Assembly: GCF_000598065.1 (NCBI RefSeq)
Contig: NZ_KK082141.1
Span: 1,256 to 39,071, forward strand
Direction: 5' to 3'
From: Paenibacillus darwinianus
GTDB lineage: Bacteria; Bacillota; Bacilli; Paenibacillales; Paenibacillaceae
Length of the DNA stretch: 37,816 nt
The position numbers and the translations under genes are program-made. This document shows positions 30,405-37,816 of this stretch, piece by piece. Positions within the stretch are counted from its first letter, which is position 1. The number at the start of each line of letters is the position of its first letter. The notes beneath the pieces are model-generated. The model ran no database searches. It saw only the letters and a list, made by a program, of their open reading frames with translations, and had not been told where the DNA came from.

Positions 30405-31646
30405 TCAAAGCAATTGAACAAGCGACAGCAACACGCCGACCGCGAAGCCGCACAAGGCACCGTTCACCCGAATCCACTGCAGGTCCTTCCCTACCTTCTC
30501 CTCAAGCATGCGAACCAGGGACGCGTCGTCCATCTGCTCCAGATTATCCTTCACCAGCTGTCCGATCCGGTAATGGTTGCGGTCGATCAGGTCGGTGACG
30601 AACGACAGCAGACGTCCATCCCATTCCGCAACCCGCTCCGGGTCGGACGACAAGCCGCGAACGAGCGAGCGATAGGCCGCGAACACGACTCGGCCGCCCT
30701 TCGCCTGTTCCTGCTCCAGCTTCTCCAGAAGCAGGCTGCGCGCCTCTTCAAGCAGGTCCAGCATGAAGCTGGCGAATGGTTCGCCGTCCAGCTGCCGGTC
30801 GATCCACTCCCGCAGCCGGTTCATGACCGCCTCGTCGCCCGGCAGCATCAACAGCCGTACCCGAATCTCGCGGAGGATCGCCGCGCGTTGCGCATTGTCC
30901 GACCGACGCAGATCGCCGAGCGCCGAGATCAGCAGATTTTGCAGAATACCGCCCAGCTTGTCTTCGCTCATGAAACCGGCAAACGCCTGAAAAGCAAATC
31001 CCGCGAAACCGCCCACATTCAGCTCGGAGAGCTTATCCGCCGCCAGCTTGCCCAGCATCATGCCAGTTTGCGGTCGGCGAACCCAGGAATGCGCCTCCTC
31101 CAGCGCATAATCGAACGCTTTTTCATCATAGCGTTCTTCCATGGCCCGAGTCAGCATACGGTCCGCCGCGAGCCTGAGATCTGCTCTGGCGGCGTAAGCT
31201 TGCAGCCCGTTGCGGATGAGCGGCACCAATCGCTCCGCCGGTGCACTTCGCACCAGCTCGATAACAAGCCCAAGCAGCTGCCGCCTTGCCGCACGCTTTT
31301 GCAATACCTTCGTGGCCAGCGAAACGGACAGCTGCAGCAGGTTCAGGTTTTTGAGCTTGTTCCCGATGCTTTGCTTATTCAGCAATTCGTTCTCCATCGC
31401 CGAGATAAGCGAGCGGATGAGCTTGTCGCGGTTTTTGAGCAGCAGCGAGGTGTGCGGAATTTTCAGGCCGAGCGGATGGCGGAACAGCGCGGTCACGGCG
31501 AACCAATCTGCGATCCCGCCGACGAGTCCCGCCTCGAATCCGCCTCTTAGCACGAAGAAAAAGCCCTTATCCGGCAGAAAGAGCGTAATTGCAAATCCGG
31601 CTGCCATAACCAGTAATGAAACTGTTGCAATGTTTTTGGTGTTCAT
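30405..31646 (-). CDS. DUF445 family membrane protein
   Basis: This 413-residue protein has two hydrophobic segments near the N-terminus (T-V-S-L-L-V-M-A-A-G-F-A and G-G-F-E-A-G-L-V-G-G-I-A-D-W-F-A-V-T-A-L-F), a long helical body and one C-terminal helix (G-A-L-C-G-F-A-V-G-V-L-L-S-L-V-Q-L-L). The motif G-I-A-D-W-F-A-V-x-A-L-F-R-H-P-L-G-L and I-P-H-T-S-L-L are hallmarks of DUF445, whose function is unknown. A perfect AGGAGG lies six bases before the ATG. It appears monocistronic and meets the response regulator gene tail to tail. Confidence 0.85.
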   Translation of the reverse strand: MNTKNIATVSLLVMAAGFAITLFLPDKGFFFVLRGGFEAGLVGGIADWFAVTALFRHPLGLKIPHTSLLLKNRDKLIRSLISAMENELLNKQSIGNKLKNLNLLQLSVSLATKVLQKRAARRQLLGLVIELVRSAPAERLVPLIRNGLQAYAARADLRLAADRMLTRAMEERYDEKAFDYALEEAHSWVRRPQTGMMLGKLAADKLSELNVGGFAGFAFQAFAGFMSEDKLGGILQNLLISALGDLRRSDNAQRAAILREIRVRLLMLPGDEAVMNRLREWIDRQLDGEPFASFMLDLLEEARSLLLEKLEQEQAKGGRVVFAAYRSLVRGLSSDPERVAEWDGRLLSFVTDLIDRNHYRIGQLVKDNLEQMDDASLVRMLEEKVGKDLQWIRVNGALCGFAVGVLLSLVQLL

Positions 31647-31667
31647 GCTAAGCCTCCTGACGGACAG

Positions 31668-31843
31668 TCATGCAACTTTGGCGGCGTACGAATGTATCGG
31701 GGTCTCGCAATTAAAGTCACGCACCGCAAATTTAATATCGTCCGCTTCGGCCGATGTCATCCCCGTCTTCAGTACAAGCAGCGCTTCCGCATGATAAGAG
31801 CGGCCTTCCTGTCCTTAATCGTTTCAACCTGATTATTCGACAT
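31668..31843 (-). pseudogene. possible small frameshifted gene, unknown family
   Basis: From an ATG at 31843 the minus strand reads M-S-N-N-Q-V-E-T-I-K-D-R-K-A-A-L. After a one-base shift near 31795 it continues Y-H-A-E-A-L-L-V-L-K-T-G-M-T-S-A and then D-D-I-K-F-A-V-R-D-F-N to a TGA at 31668. The two parts together look like a 58-residue soluble protein. The ribosome binding site is poor and no family is recognised, so chance cannot be excluded. The rest of the 31647-31870 gap is empty. Confidence 0.25.
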
Positions 31844-31870
31844 TACTACGGACTATTCCCCTTTCCGTTC

Positions 31871-31909
31871 CCAAAATAAACAAGCGAAGGGCATGCCTCT
31901 CGCACGCCC
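31871..31909 (-). terminator. terminator of the GH43/YesMN cluster
   Basis: On the minus strand GGGCGUGC and GCAUGCCC form an 8-pair stem with one G-U wobble and a GAGAG loop (31889-31909), followed by TTCGCTTGTTTATTTTGG. It lies 12 bases after the response regulator stop, which ends the cluster. Confidence 0.7.
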
Positions 31910-31920
31910 TCCGCGATCCG

Positions 31921-33543
31921 TTAATGCTTTCCGGTCTCCTGCTTGACCCGTTCCCTGTAATCCTTCGGCGTGAAACCGGTCTCGTTCTTAAAGACGCGGT
32001 TGAAATGCCGGAGGTTCAAAAAGCCGGTGCCCTCTGCAATGACCGCGATTTTCTCGTCCGTCATCGCGATTCGCCGCTTGGCCTCCGCCACGCGCAGTTC
32101 GGTCAGCCGTTCCACGAACGTTGTGCCGGTCCGCTGCTTGAACAGGCTGCTGAAGTAAGCCTGATTCAGAAATACGCGATCCGCCGCTTCCTTCAGCGTT
32201 ACAGGCTCCCGATAATGGCGCTCCAGATAACGAACCGACTGCTCGATCGGATCGCGCTCGGCATTGCGGCCTCTTGCCGCAATGCCGGCAGTCAGGCGTC
32301 CGAGCAGTTTCCGGCATTCCTCCACCAGCTCGTCGATCGCAGAAATCGAGCAGATATCGAACAACAGCGTGCGGATGTCCGTCTGGCGCAGCCACTGCTT
32401 CGTGATCCCGAGATCCTCGGCCAGCTCGTAATAATGAATGAGCAGCTTGCAGATTTGCTGGTGAACGGCTTCCGGTGTCTGCGCGATCCGGCATAGATCC
32501 TGAATGACCGTCTCCACGATGCTTTTGACCTCGTCCGTTTTTCCTTCATTGATCGCCTGCTCCAGCGCCTCCCACGACCATTTCTTGATACCGGACTTGA
32601 ACTGGTTTTCCTTGGCGGTCTGCTCGTAATCGAGCACCTTGTCTCCGCCGACGATCAGCCGGTACAGCAAGGCGATTCCCGCCTCATGATAAGCGCGGGG
32701 AATCGACTGTGCGCCTTCGACGACGGTGCCGATCCCGATGGTTACCGTAATATTGGAGAGCGAGCGAATTTGCCTGCGGATCGACGCGGCGATCTCGAGC
32801 AGCTCGATCTTCGACTCCCGTTCATCGGCAAGGTTCACCAGCGCGACGACTTCGGTGTCTGATATGACGAAGCACAAACCGCTGGCCCGGTTGTCGAGCA
32901 CTTCCTGCACGAATTGCTGAATATACAGCTGAAAAAGGGACGGATCGGCGTGCGAATAGCGTTCACGGTCAACCGAATCCTTGTCCAGCTTAATGACCAG
33001 GCAGGTAAAATACGGTTGGTCGAAGTCGATGCCGATCCGCTGCAAAAGCTTCATATCCTCCGGGTGAACGCTGCCTTGCAGCAGCCCGGAGGCGACATGC
33101 TCGGTCACATGCTGACGGATCAGCATGTCCTCGTTCCGTTCCTCCGCCGACACCGGCTCAGGGGTTCGCTGCAGCAGTTCCGCCTTAAGCTGGTCCAGCA
33201 CGCGTCCCAACTCCTCCCGCTCGACCGGCTTCAGCAAATAATCTTTGGAGCCGTGTCGCATCGATTGCTGCACATAAGCGAAATCCTCATAGCCGCTGAT
33301 TACGACCGAAGCGATCTCCGGAAAACGCTCCTTGGCGATCTTCTGAAGCTGCAGCCCGTCCATCCGCGGCATGCGGATATCGGTCAGCACGGCGTCCGGG
33401 CGCAGCTCCTCCAGACGCTCCAACGCTTCGATGCCGTCCTTGGCGGCGCCCACCACATCCCAGTCCTTGTCCCAAGCGGCGATCATCGACTGCAGGCCCT
33501 TGCGAAAAATCGCTTCATCATCGACGATTAATATTTTGGGCAT
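31921..33543 (-). CDS. YesN-type response regulator with AraC DNA-binding domain
   Basis: This 540-residue regulator has an N-terminal receiver domain (acidic pocket D-D-E at 8-10, phosphorylated Asp55 in V-L-T-D-I-R-M-P). A long middle region follows, and an AraC/XylS double helix-turn-helix ends the protein (L-K-E-A-A-D-R-V-F-L-N-Q-A-Y-F-S-S-L-F-K, then F-L-N-L-R-H-F-N-R-V-F-K). Such YesN proteins switch on sugar uptake and polysaccharide-degradation genes. The site GGAGGTGAGG lies just ahead of the ATG. It is 15 bases downstream of its kinase, and the operon ends here with a terminator. Confidence 0.92.
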   Translation of the reverse strand: MPKILIVDDEAIFRKGLQSMIAAWDKDWDVVGAAKDGIEALERLEELRPDAVLTDIRMPRMDGLQLQKIAKERFPEIASVVISGYEDFAYVQQSMRHGSKDYLLKPVEREELGRVLDQLKAELLQRTPEPVSAEERNEDMLIRQHVTEHVASGLLQGSVHPEDMKLLQRIGIDFDQPYFTCLVIKLDKDSVDRERYSHADPSLFQLYIQQFVQEVLDNRASGLCFVISDTEVVALVNLADERESKIELLEIAASIRRQIRSLSNITVTIGIGTVVEGAQSIPRAYHEAGIALLYRLIVGGDKVLDYEQTAKENQFKSGIKKWSWEALEQAINEGKTDEVKSIVETVIQDLCRIAQTPEAVHQQICKLLIHYYELAEDLGITKQWLRQTDIRTLLFDICSISAIDELVEECRKLLGRLTAGIAARGRNAERDPIEQSVRYLERHYREPVTLKEAADRVFLNQAYFSSLFKQRTGTTFVERLTELRVAEAKRRIAMTDEKIAVIAEGTGFLNLRHFNRVFKNETGFTPKDYRERVKQETGKH

Positions 33544-33558
33544 GTCCTCACCTCCACG

Positions 33559-35352
33559 TCATGCAAGCTTCTCCTGAGGCGGCCTGAACGCCGGAAGCGT
33601 TAGAATGGCCTGCAGGCCGCGAAACGGCATGCTCTCAAGCCGCAGGCCGTAAGGCTCCCCGAAATGCAGGATGATCCTGCGATGCACATTCAGCAGGCCG
33701 TTGCCCGTTTTGCCGCCCAAATCGTTGTCATGCAGCAGCCGAAATCGGATTTCGTCCAATTGCGTTTCGGTCATGCCGATGCCGTCGTCCTCCACGATGA
33801 TGGACAGCACGGCTTCCTCTTCCCGGCAGATGAGACGGATTCGCCCATCACCGATGCCTTTGTCCAGTCCGTGGATGATCGCGTTCTCGACGATCGGCTG
33901 AATCATGAGCGGTATGACGGCGAAGTCCATCGTGCCCGCGCCGATATCGACGTCAAAGTGCAAACGCTCCCCATAGCGCATTTTCTGGATTGTCATATAG
34001 CCTTTTACGTGCTCCATCTCATCCCTTAGCGTAACCAATTCCTTGCGGCTGCTCAGGCTGTAGCGCAAGAGGCGGCTGAGATTGTTGGCCATCGTCACAA
34101 TCTCGCGGTTGCCTTCCAGCTCAGCATACATGCTGATCGAGCCTAACGTGTTATACAAAAAATGCGGATTGATTTTGCTCTGCAGCGCTGCGATCTGCGC
34201 GTCCTTCTCCCGAATTTCCGTTTCATACAGCAAGTAACCGAGTTCGCTTAGCTTTGAAACCATTGTATTGAATGCGTAGCCAAGCCGTCCGATCTCATCG
34301 CGGTTCGCAACCGGGAACGACACTTGCAGGTCGCCCTGTTCCACCTTCCGCATCAGCCGGCTCAGCTTGCGCAAAGGCTTCGTGATCCGGAATGCGATAA
34401 AGACCGACGTCAGCATGGCAAGCCCGATACAGATTGCGCCGATCAGAGCGATGGAGTTGCGGACGCGGTCGCTGGCCTTCATCAGCTCGTCAACGGGTAC
34501 CGTGCTGACGGTGGTCCAGCCGGTTACCTTCGATGTAAAGTAAGCAATCAGCAAATCTCCGCCGTTCTCACGCATTTGCGTTATCCCTTCGCCCTGGAGT
34601 GGCCATGGCTGATCGGGATATTCGTAGCCTTCCTTGCGCAGCACAAGGTTGCCGCTGCGGTCCAGAATCGACAACGATTCGCGGTTTCCCATATTGACCT
34701 GGGTCAATATGCCGCGTACCGATGCCGGATCGATATCAATTACGATGTAGCCTAACGTTTGCCCAGTGTCGAAGCTTTTGAGCTCACGCGCAATCGAGAA
34801 AACCTCATAGCTCATGCCGCTTGTCGATTTGACCTCGTGTGTCGTAATGAAGATCGGCTGGCCGAAAAGGCCTTTGGCTTGCTTCAGCCATTCGGCGCTT
34901 TCATCGAGCTTGTAAGTAGTGACATACTGGCTCTCCGGCAGCACGACGTACGACGCTCCACGCTCGCCGTACAGCGAGACGCCCATGATGTCGACCCGGC
35001 CGTTAATAAACACCTGAGATACGAAGCTGTTGAGCTCATCGATTTCTTTCAGCGTCAGGGGCTGGCCGGGTTTCCGCTCCGAACGGAGGTAGGCGAGAAT
35101 TTCATTATATTGGTAGGGCATCAGCGTCAGGCGGTTCAGCTCATTCATATACGTATCGATGTTAAGGGTGACCTGCTTCAAGGTTTGCAACTGGTAGCCG
35201 CCGACGTTTTTTTCCATCGTGCCCTGAAAGCTGGTGAACGTGAACACGCCCATGGCGACCAAAGGAACGACCACGAGCAGACAGTTGATCCAAATCAGCT
35301 TGCGCGCAAGCTCTTGGTTTTTGAACCATTGCGTTACGTTGCGAATACTCAT
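33559..35352 (-). CDS. YesM-type sensor histidine kinase
   Basis: This 597-residue membrane kinase has a transmembrane helix at about 19-40 and an extracellular Cache-like sensor domain to about 295. A second helix spans about 300-320, followed by a HAMP linker (F-R-I-T-K-P-L-R-K-L). The LytS/YesM-type dimerisation domain holds the phosphoacceptor His397 in L-Q-S-K-I-N-P-H-F-L-Y-N-T-L. The ATPase domain has P-I-V-E-N-A-I-I-H-G and D-D-G-I-G-M. The start has an AAGGTGA site four bases upstream. It begins 10 bases after the binding-protein gene and ends 15 bases before its regulator. The signal is presumably a sugar presented by the neighbouring binding protein. Confidence 0.92.
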   Translation of the reverse strand: MSIRNVTQWFKNQELARKLIWINCLLVVVPLVAMGVFTFTSFQGTMEKNVGGYQLQTLKQVTLNIDTYMNELNRLTLMPYQYNEILAYLRSERKPGQPLTLKEIDELNSFVSQVFINGRVDIMGVSLYGERGASYVVLPESQYVTTYKLDESAEWLKQAKGLFGQPIFITTHEVKSTSGMSYEVFSIARELKSFDTGQTLGYIVIDIDPASVRGILTQVNMGNRESLSILDRSGNLVLRKEGYEYPDQPWPLQGEGITQMRENGGDLLIAYFTSKVTGWTTVSTVPVDELMKASDRVRNSIALIGAICIGLAMLTSVFIAFRITKPLRKLSRLMRKVEQGDLQVSFPVANRDEIGRLGYAFNTMVSKLSELGYLLYETEIREKDAQIAALQSKINPHFLYNTLGSISMYAELEGNREIVTMANNLSRLLRYSLSSRKELVTLRDEMEHVKGYMTIQKMRYGERLHFDVDIGAGTMDFAVIPLMIQPIVENAIIHGLDKGIGDGRIRLICREEEAVLSIIVEDDGIGMTETQLDEIRFRLLHDNDLGGKTGNGLLNVHRRIILHFGEPYGLRLESMPFRGLQAILTLPAFRPPQEKLA

Positions 35353-35362
35353 GGCTTCACCT

Positions 35363-36664
35363 TCACGAAGTCAATTCGGCGTCGATCAGTCGGGCCGCTT
35401 TGCGGAGCGTCTGCTCCGGCGTCTGTTGACCGTAGTTCATGCGCTCAAATTCCTTGATCAGAATTTCGACGATCGACCATTGCTTCACATGCCTCGGCCA
35501 ATAGGCGACATAATTGGCGGTCGCCGCGTAATCGCTGCGGAATTTCAGCTTGCGGAACTCATCGCTCAGCACCGCTTTGGTCATGCTGGGCACGTGTCCG
35601 GCTTTGGCCCACAGCTCGCTATTATCCACCATCCACTTGGCAAAAGTCATCACCGCCTTGCGCTGCTCGCTCGACATGCTGCGGTTGGCCGGAATCGTCA
35701 GCGTATGGGAATCCCCCCACACGGCGGGCCGATCATAGAAAACGGGCACCGGCACCACGCCGAAGTCGAGACCTTCGGCATTCTCGAATGCGCCCGTTCC
35801 CCACATGCCGGTAATGAGCACCGCTGCCTTGCCGTCATAGAACAGCTTGAACGCATCATTGATGTCGGGCGGGATCAGCTTGGACCGGTAAAGCCCGTTT
35901 ACATATTTCAAGGCCTCAAGCGCCTTGGCATTGTCGATAACGGTTCGGGAGGCGTCCTCGTTGTAGAAAGAGCCCCCGCCCTTCATCTGATTGTATAAGC
36001 TCCACCACAGCCATACGGAATCGATCCGCGTGCTCGGCTGCGCCATCGGGGCCGTATCGGCGGGGATGGCGGACCGGATTTTTTCGAGGAACTCGATATA
36101 GCCCTTCGCGCCCGCTCCGATTACCGGTTTGTCGTCCGGACCGAGCAGCCCCGCCTGACGGAGAAGCGTTTTGTTGTAGTACATGACTAGCGCATGCGTA
36201 TCGAGGGGAACCGCATAAGGCTGCCCGTCGAATACCGTAGATTTGAGAATATTCGGATTGAAGGCCGTCCAGTCCAGACCAATATCGGTCGCGGGCTTCT
36301 CCAGATTCTCGATATAGCCGTTCTGCACGAACTGGGGAAGGCTCGTCGTATGGATGACCGCGACATCCGGCGCATTGCCGGCCAGAATCGCCGTGCGAAG
36401 CCTCGAGTAATAATCGTCCAGACGCGAGTTCGTCTGTACGATCCGGATATTGTCATGCTCCTTGTTGAAACGGCTTATCATTTCGGTCATAAACCGGTTG
36501 TCGCCGCCGCTGAACGGTGTCCAATATTCAAGCCGTATGACCGGCGCGTCGGCGGCCGCCGGGGGAGCTTCGGGGCCGCGGCCGACGCAGCCCCCAAGCG
36601 CGAGAATAAGCACCGCAATCGCCAAGCCTGACTTCATTGTTCGGAATGCCCGTTTCTTTCCCAT
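35363..36664 (-). CDS. extracellular sugar-binding lipoprotein (ABC transporter type)
   Basis: This 433-residue secreted lipoprotein has a signal peptide ending in lipobox L-A-L-G-G-C. The mature protein is a family 1 solute-binding protein: Y-W-T-P-F-S-G-G-D-N-R-F-M near the start, then D-V-A-V-I-H-T-T-S-L-P-Q-F, P-L-D-T-H-A-L-V-M-Y-Y-N-K and G-K-A-A-V-L-I-T-G-M-W-G-T. It would bind an oligosaccharide outside the cell. No permease genes lie between it and the kinase, so they may be elsewhere, or the protein may act mainly as the ligand presenter for the YesM sensor. GGGGGCAG precedes the ATG. Confidence 0.88.
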   Translation of the reverse strand: MGKKRAFRTMKSGLAIAVLILALGGCVGRGPEAPPAAADAPVIRLEYWTPFSGGDNRFMTEMISRFNKEHDNIRIVQTNSRLDDYYSRLRTAILAGNAPDVAVIHTTSLPQFVQNGYIENLEKPATDIGLDWTAFNPNILKSTVFDGQPYAVPLDTHALVMYYNKTLLRQAGLLGPDDKPVIGAGAKGYIEFLEKIRSAIPADTAPMAQPSTRIDSVWLWWSLYNQMKGGGSFYNEDASRTVIDNAKALEALKYVNGLYRSKLIPPDINDAFKLFYDGKAAVLITGMWGTGAFENAEGLDFGVVPVPVFYDRPAVWGDSHTLTIPANRSMSSEQRKAVMTFAKWMVDNSELWAKAGHVPSMTKAVLSDEFRKLKFRSDYAATANYVAYWPRHVKQWSIVEILIKEFERMNYGQQTPEQTLRKAARLIDAELTS

Positions 36665-36720
36665 ACGTGACTGCCCCCAATGTGCCGTATCGCTTACCGC
36701 TTACATTTTAACACTATCCA

Positions 36721-37816
36721 CTATCGCACGATATCCAAATAGTCTATAGCAAGCGCGCCCTTCGTTTCCAGCGTAAGCTCAAACACGCCTGCAGGCAGCA
36801 TTATTACCGCTTCTATTAGAGCAAACGCGTTGCGGTCGGTGGCCGGAATGGTCACGGTTTTCTTCACGCCGTCACTCGTCCGAATGGTGATTTTCTGCTC
36901 CCTGCCCGCTGAGTTGTCTGCCGCAATCCGAACGGTGTATGCGCCTTTGACGGGCACCAGCAGATTCGGGAAAGAGATGAGCGCCTCCTCGCCCTCATTT
37001 GTCCGCATAATGCCGCCCGCCGACGCGAACGGATTTCCCTCCGCCTGCGGACCGCCTTCGCCCTGGCCGCTCTCCGCTTCGACACGCGAAATTTCCACCG
37101 CCTCAATTTGCCAGCCTTCCGTCGCCGCAGGGAAGGAAATGGCATTATCGGAAGCCGTCAACTTTACGGTCGTATACCCATATCCCGATTGATCGCTATC
37201 TGTTTTCGCCAGCCCGATCTCTCCTGCCGCTTGACCGTTTACGAGCATATCGGCCTTCTTAGCCGAGCCGCTCGTGTTGCGGTAGCGGATGAGCAACGGC
37301 GCTTCACTGTCGATGGAGGACGGAATATGCTCGAACGTCATACGCCCGTTCTCGATGGCGGCGCTAGCCGCTTCAAACACCCCAGCCCCGGAAGGAACGC
37401 CTATGGCGGTGTCCAGCGACAGCGGACCGCCGAATTGCGGCATGCCGTCCGCTCCCCAAATAACGCGCTGCGCGCGAGCCTTGCGGTTGTTCCAGCCGTC
37501 GCTGATGCCCGAGGTGGCGTGATAGACGATCCAATCCTCGGTGCCGTCGGGCGACGGGACGAAAGAGTTGTGGCCCGGTCCGAACACGCCCGCTTCCTCG
37601 TCCATCTGCAAGAGCGGTTCTAGGGACTTTGTCCAATCGGCTGCGGCGAGCGGATCGCCGCCAGCCTTGAGCGACAGCATGCCCAGGCTGTAGAAGGGCG
37701 TCCAGCTGCCCGCGCCGGAATAGACGAGGAACACGTTGCCGTCCTTCTTCAGTATCGACTGACCTTCGTTAATATAAGGCGGGCCGCCAGCCTTCTCCCA
37801 TTCCAGATCCGGCTGC
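36721..37816 (-). CDS. glycoside hydrolase family 43 enzyme, 5' end outside window
   Basis: This is the C-terminal part of a GH43 beta-propeller enzyme (arabinanase/xylosidase group). The frame is open to the window edge. Upstream of the first ORF start it reads P-P-Y-I-N-E-G-Q-S-I-L, a propeller blade containing a conserved glutamate, then F-L-V-Y-S-G-A-G-S-W-T-P-F-Y-S-L-G and G-P-G-H-N-S-F-V. From about G-A-G-V-F-E-A-A-S-A onward two beta-sandwich segments follow, resembling carbohydrate-binding modules (the last ends A-I-D-Y-L-D-I-V-R). The gene lies 56 bases upstream of the binding-protein gene on the same strand and probably leads the cluster. The N-terminus, with the signal peptide and the catalytic aspartates, is not visible. 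Confidence 0.85.
   Translation of the reverse strand, partial: QPDLEWEKAGGPPYINEGQSILKKDGNVFLVYSGAGSWTPFYSLGMLSLKAGGDPLAAADWTKSLEPLLQMDEEAGVFGPGHNSFVPSPDGTEDWIVYHATSGISDGWNNRKARAQRVIWGADGMPQFGGPLSLDTAIGVPSGAGVFEAASAAIENGRMTFEHIPSSIDSEAPLLIRYRNTSGSAKKADMLVNGQAAGEIGLAKTDSDQSGYGYTTVKLTASDNAISFPAATEGWQIEAVEISRVEAESGQGEGGPQAEGNPFASAGGIMRTNEGEEALISFPNLLVPVKGAYTVRIAADNSAGREQKITIRTSDGVKKTVTIPATDRNAFALIEAVIMLPAGVFELTLETKGALAIDYLDIVR

Overview
The window looks like chromosomal DNA from a spore-forming, Gram-positive bacterium of the Paenibacillaceae (Paenibacillus or Cohnella type). This is an inference. It rests on moderately high GC, strong AGGAGG-type ribosome binding sites with frequent GTG and TTG starts, a YjcZ-type sporulation peptide, a CotF-like spore coat remnant, a YesM/YesN sensor pair beside a sugar-binding lipoprotein and a GH43 enzyme, and an mhqR-mhqO-mhqD operon. 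No rRNA, tRNA, CRISPR array, insertion sequence or phage gene was recognised.

Region 1 (1-7300): the 3' part of a mannose-1-phosphate guanylyltransferase, a tiny YjcZ-family membrane peptide, glutamate racemase, a CNNM/HlyC-type transporter, an HD-GYP protein, a VanX-like dipeptidase remnant, a YrzF-like kinase and an SH3/glucosaminidase cell-wall protein. Region 2 (7300-11150) is sparse and partly decayed. It holds a small four-cysteine protein, a small membrane protein, a lipase-like hydrolase and a zinc-motif/winged-helix/deoxyribosyltransferase-fold protein. Region 3 (11150-17600): a DUF418 membrane protein, alpha-glucan phosphorylase, a small membrane protein with an ArsB-type exporter, a truncated monoacylglycerol-lipase-like pseudogene and an unannotated 56-residue acidic protein.

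Region 4 (17600-22620): a CydAB-type terminal quinol oxidase, a CotF-like remnant, and the mhqR-mhqO-mhqD quinone-stress operon behind a palindrome that matches MhqR operators. Region 5 (22700-30400): an acidic protein that appears to be built from three copies of one domain, then a carboxylate-uptake island. The island has tctC-tctB-tctA (tripartite tricarboxylate transporter) and a malic enzyme gene on the minus strand, divergent from a CitA/DcuS-type sensor kinase and its response regulator. The shared control region carries two cre-like sites and three direct repeats at exact 18-base spacing. The malic enzyme gene has lost its catalytic core and its 3' end. Region 6 (30400-37816): a DUF445 membrane protein, then a minus-strand sugar-utilisation cluster of GH43 enzyme (cut by the window edge), solute-binding lipoprotein, YesM-type sensor kinase and YesN-type regulator.

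A theme of the window is gene decay beside intact operons: at least four recognisable remnants (VanX, S33 hydrolase, CotF, malic enzyme) and several unassigned ones. I see no clearly new multi-gene defence or biosynthetic system. The best leads are the cre/18-bp-repeat control region of the tct island with its broken malic enzyme, the three-domain acidic protein, and the deoxyribosyltransferase-fold protein that lacks the catalytic glutamate.
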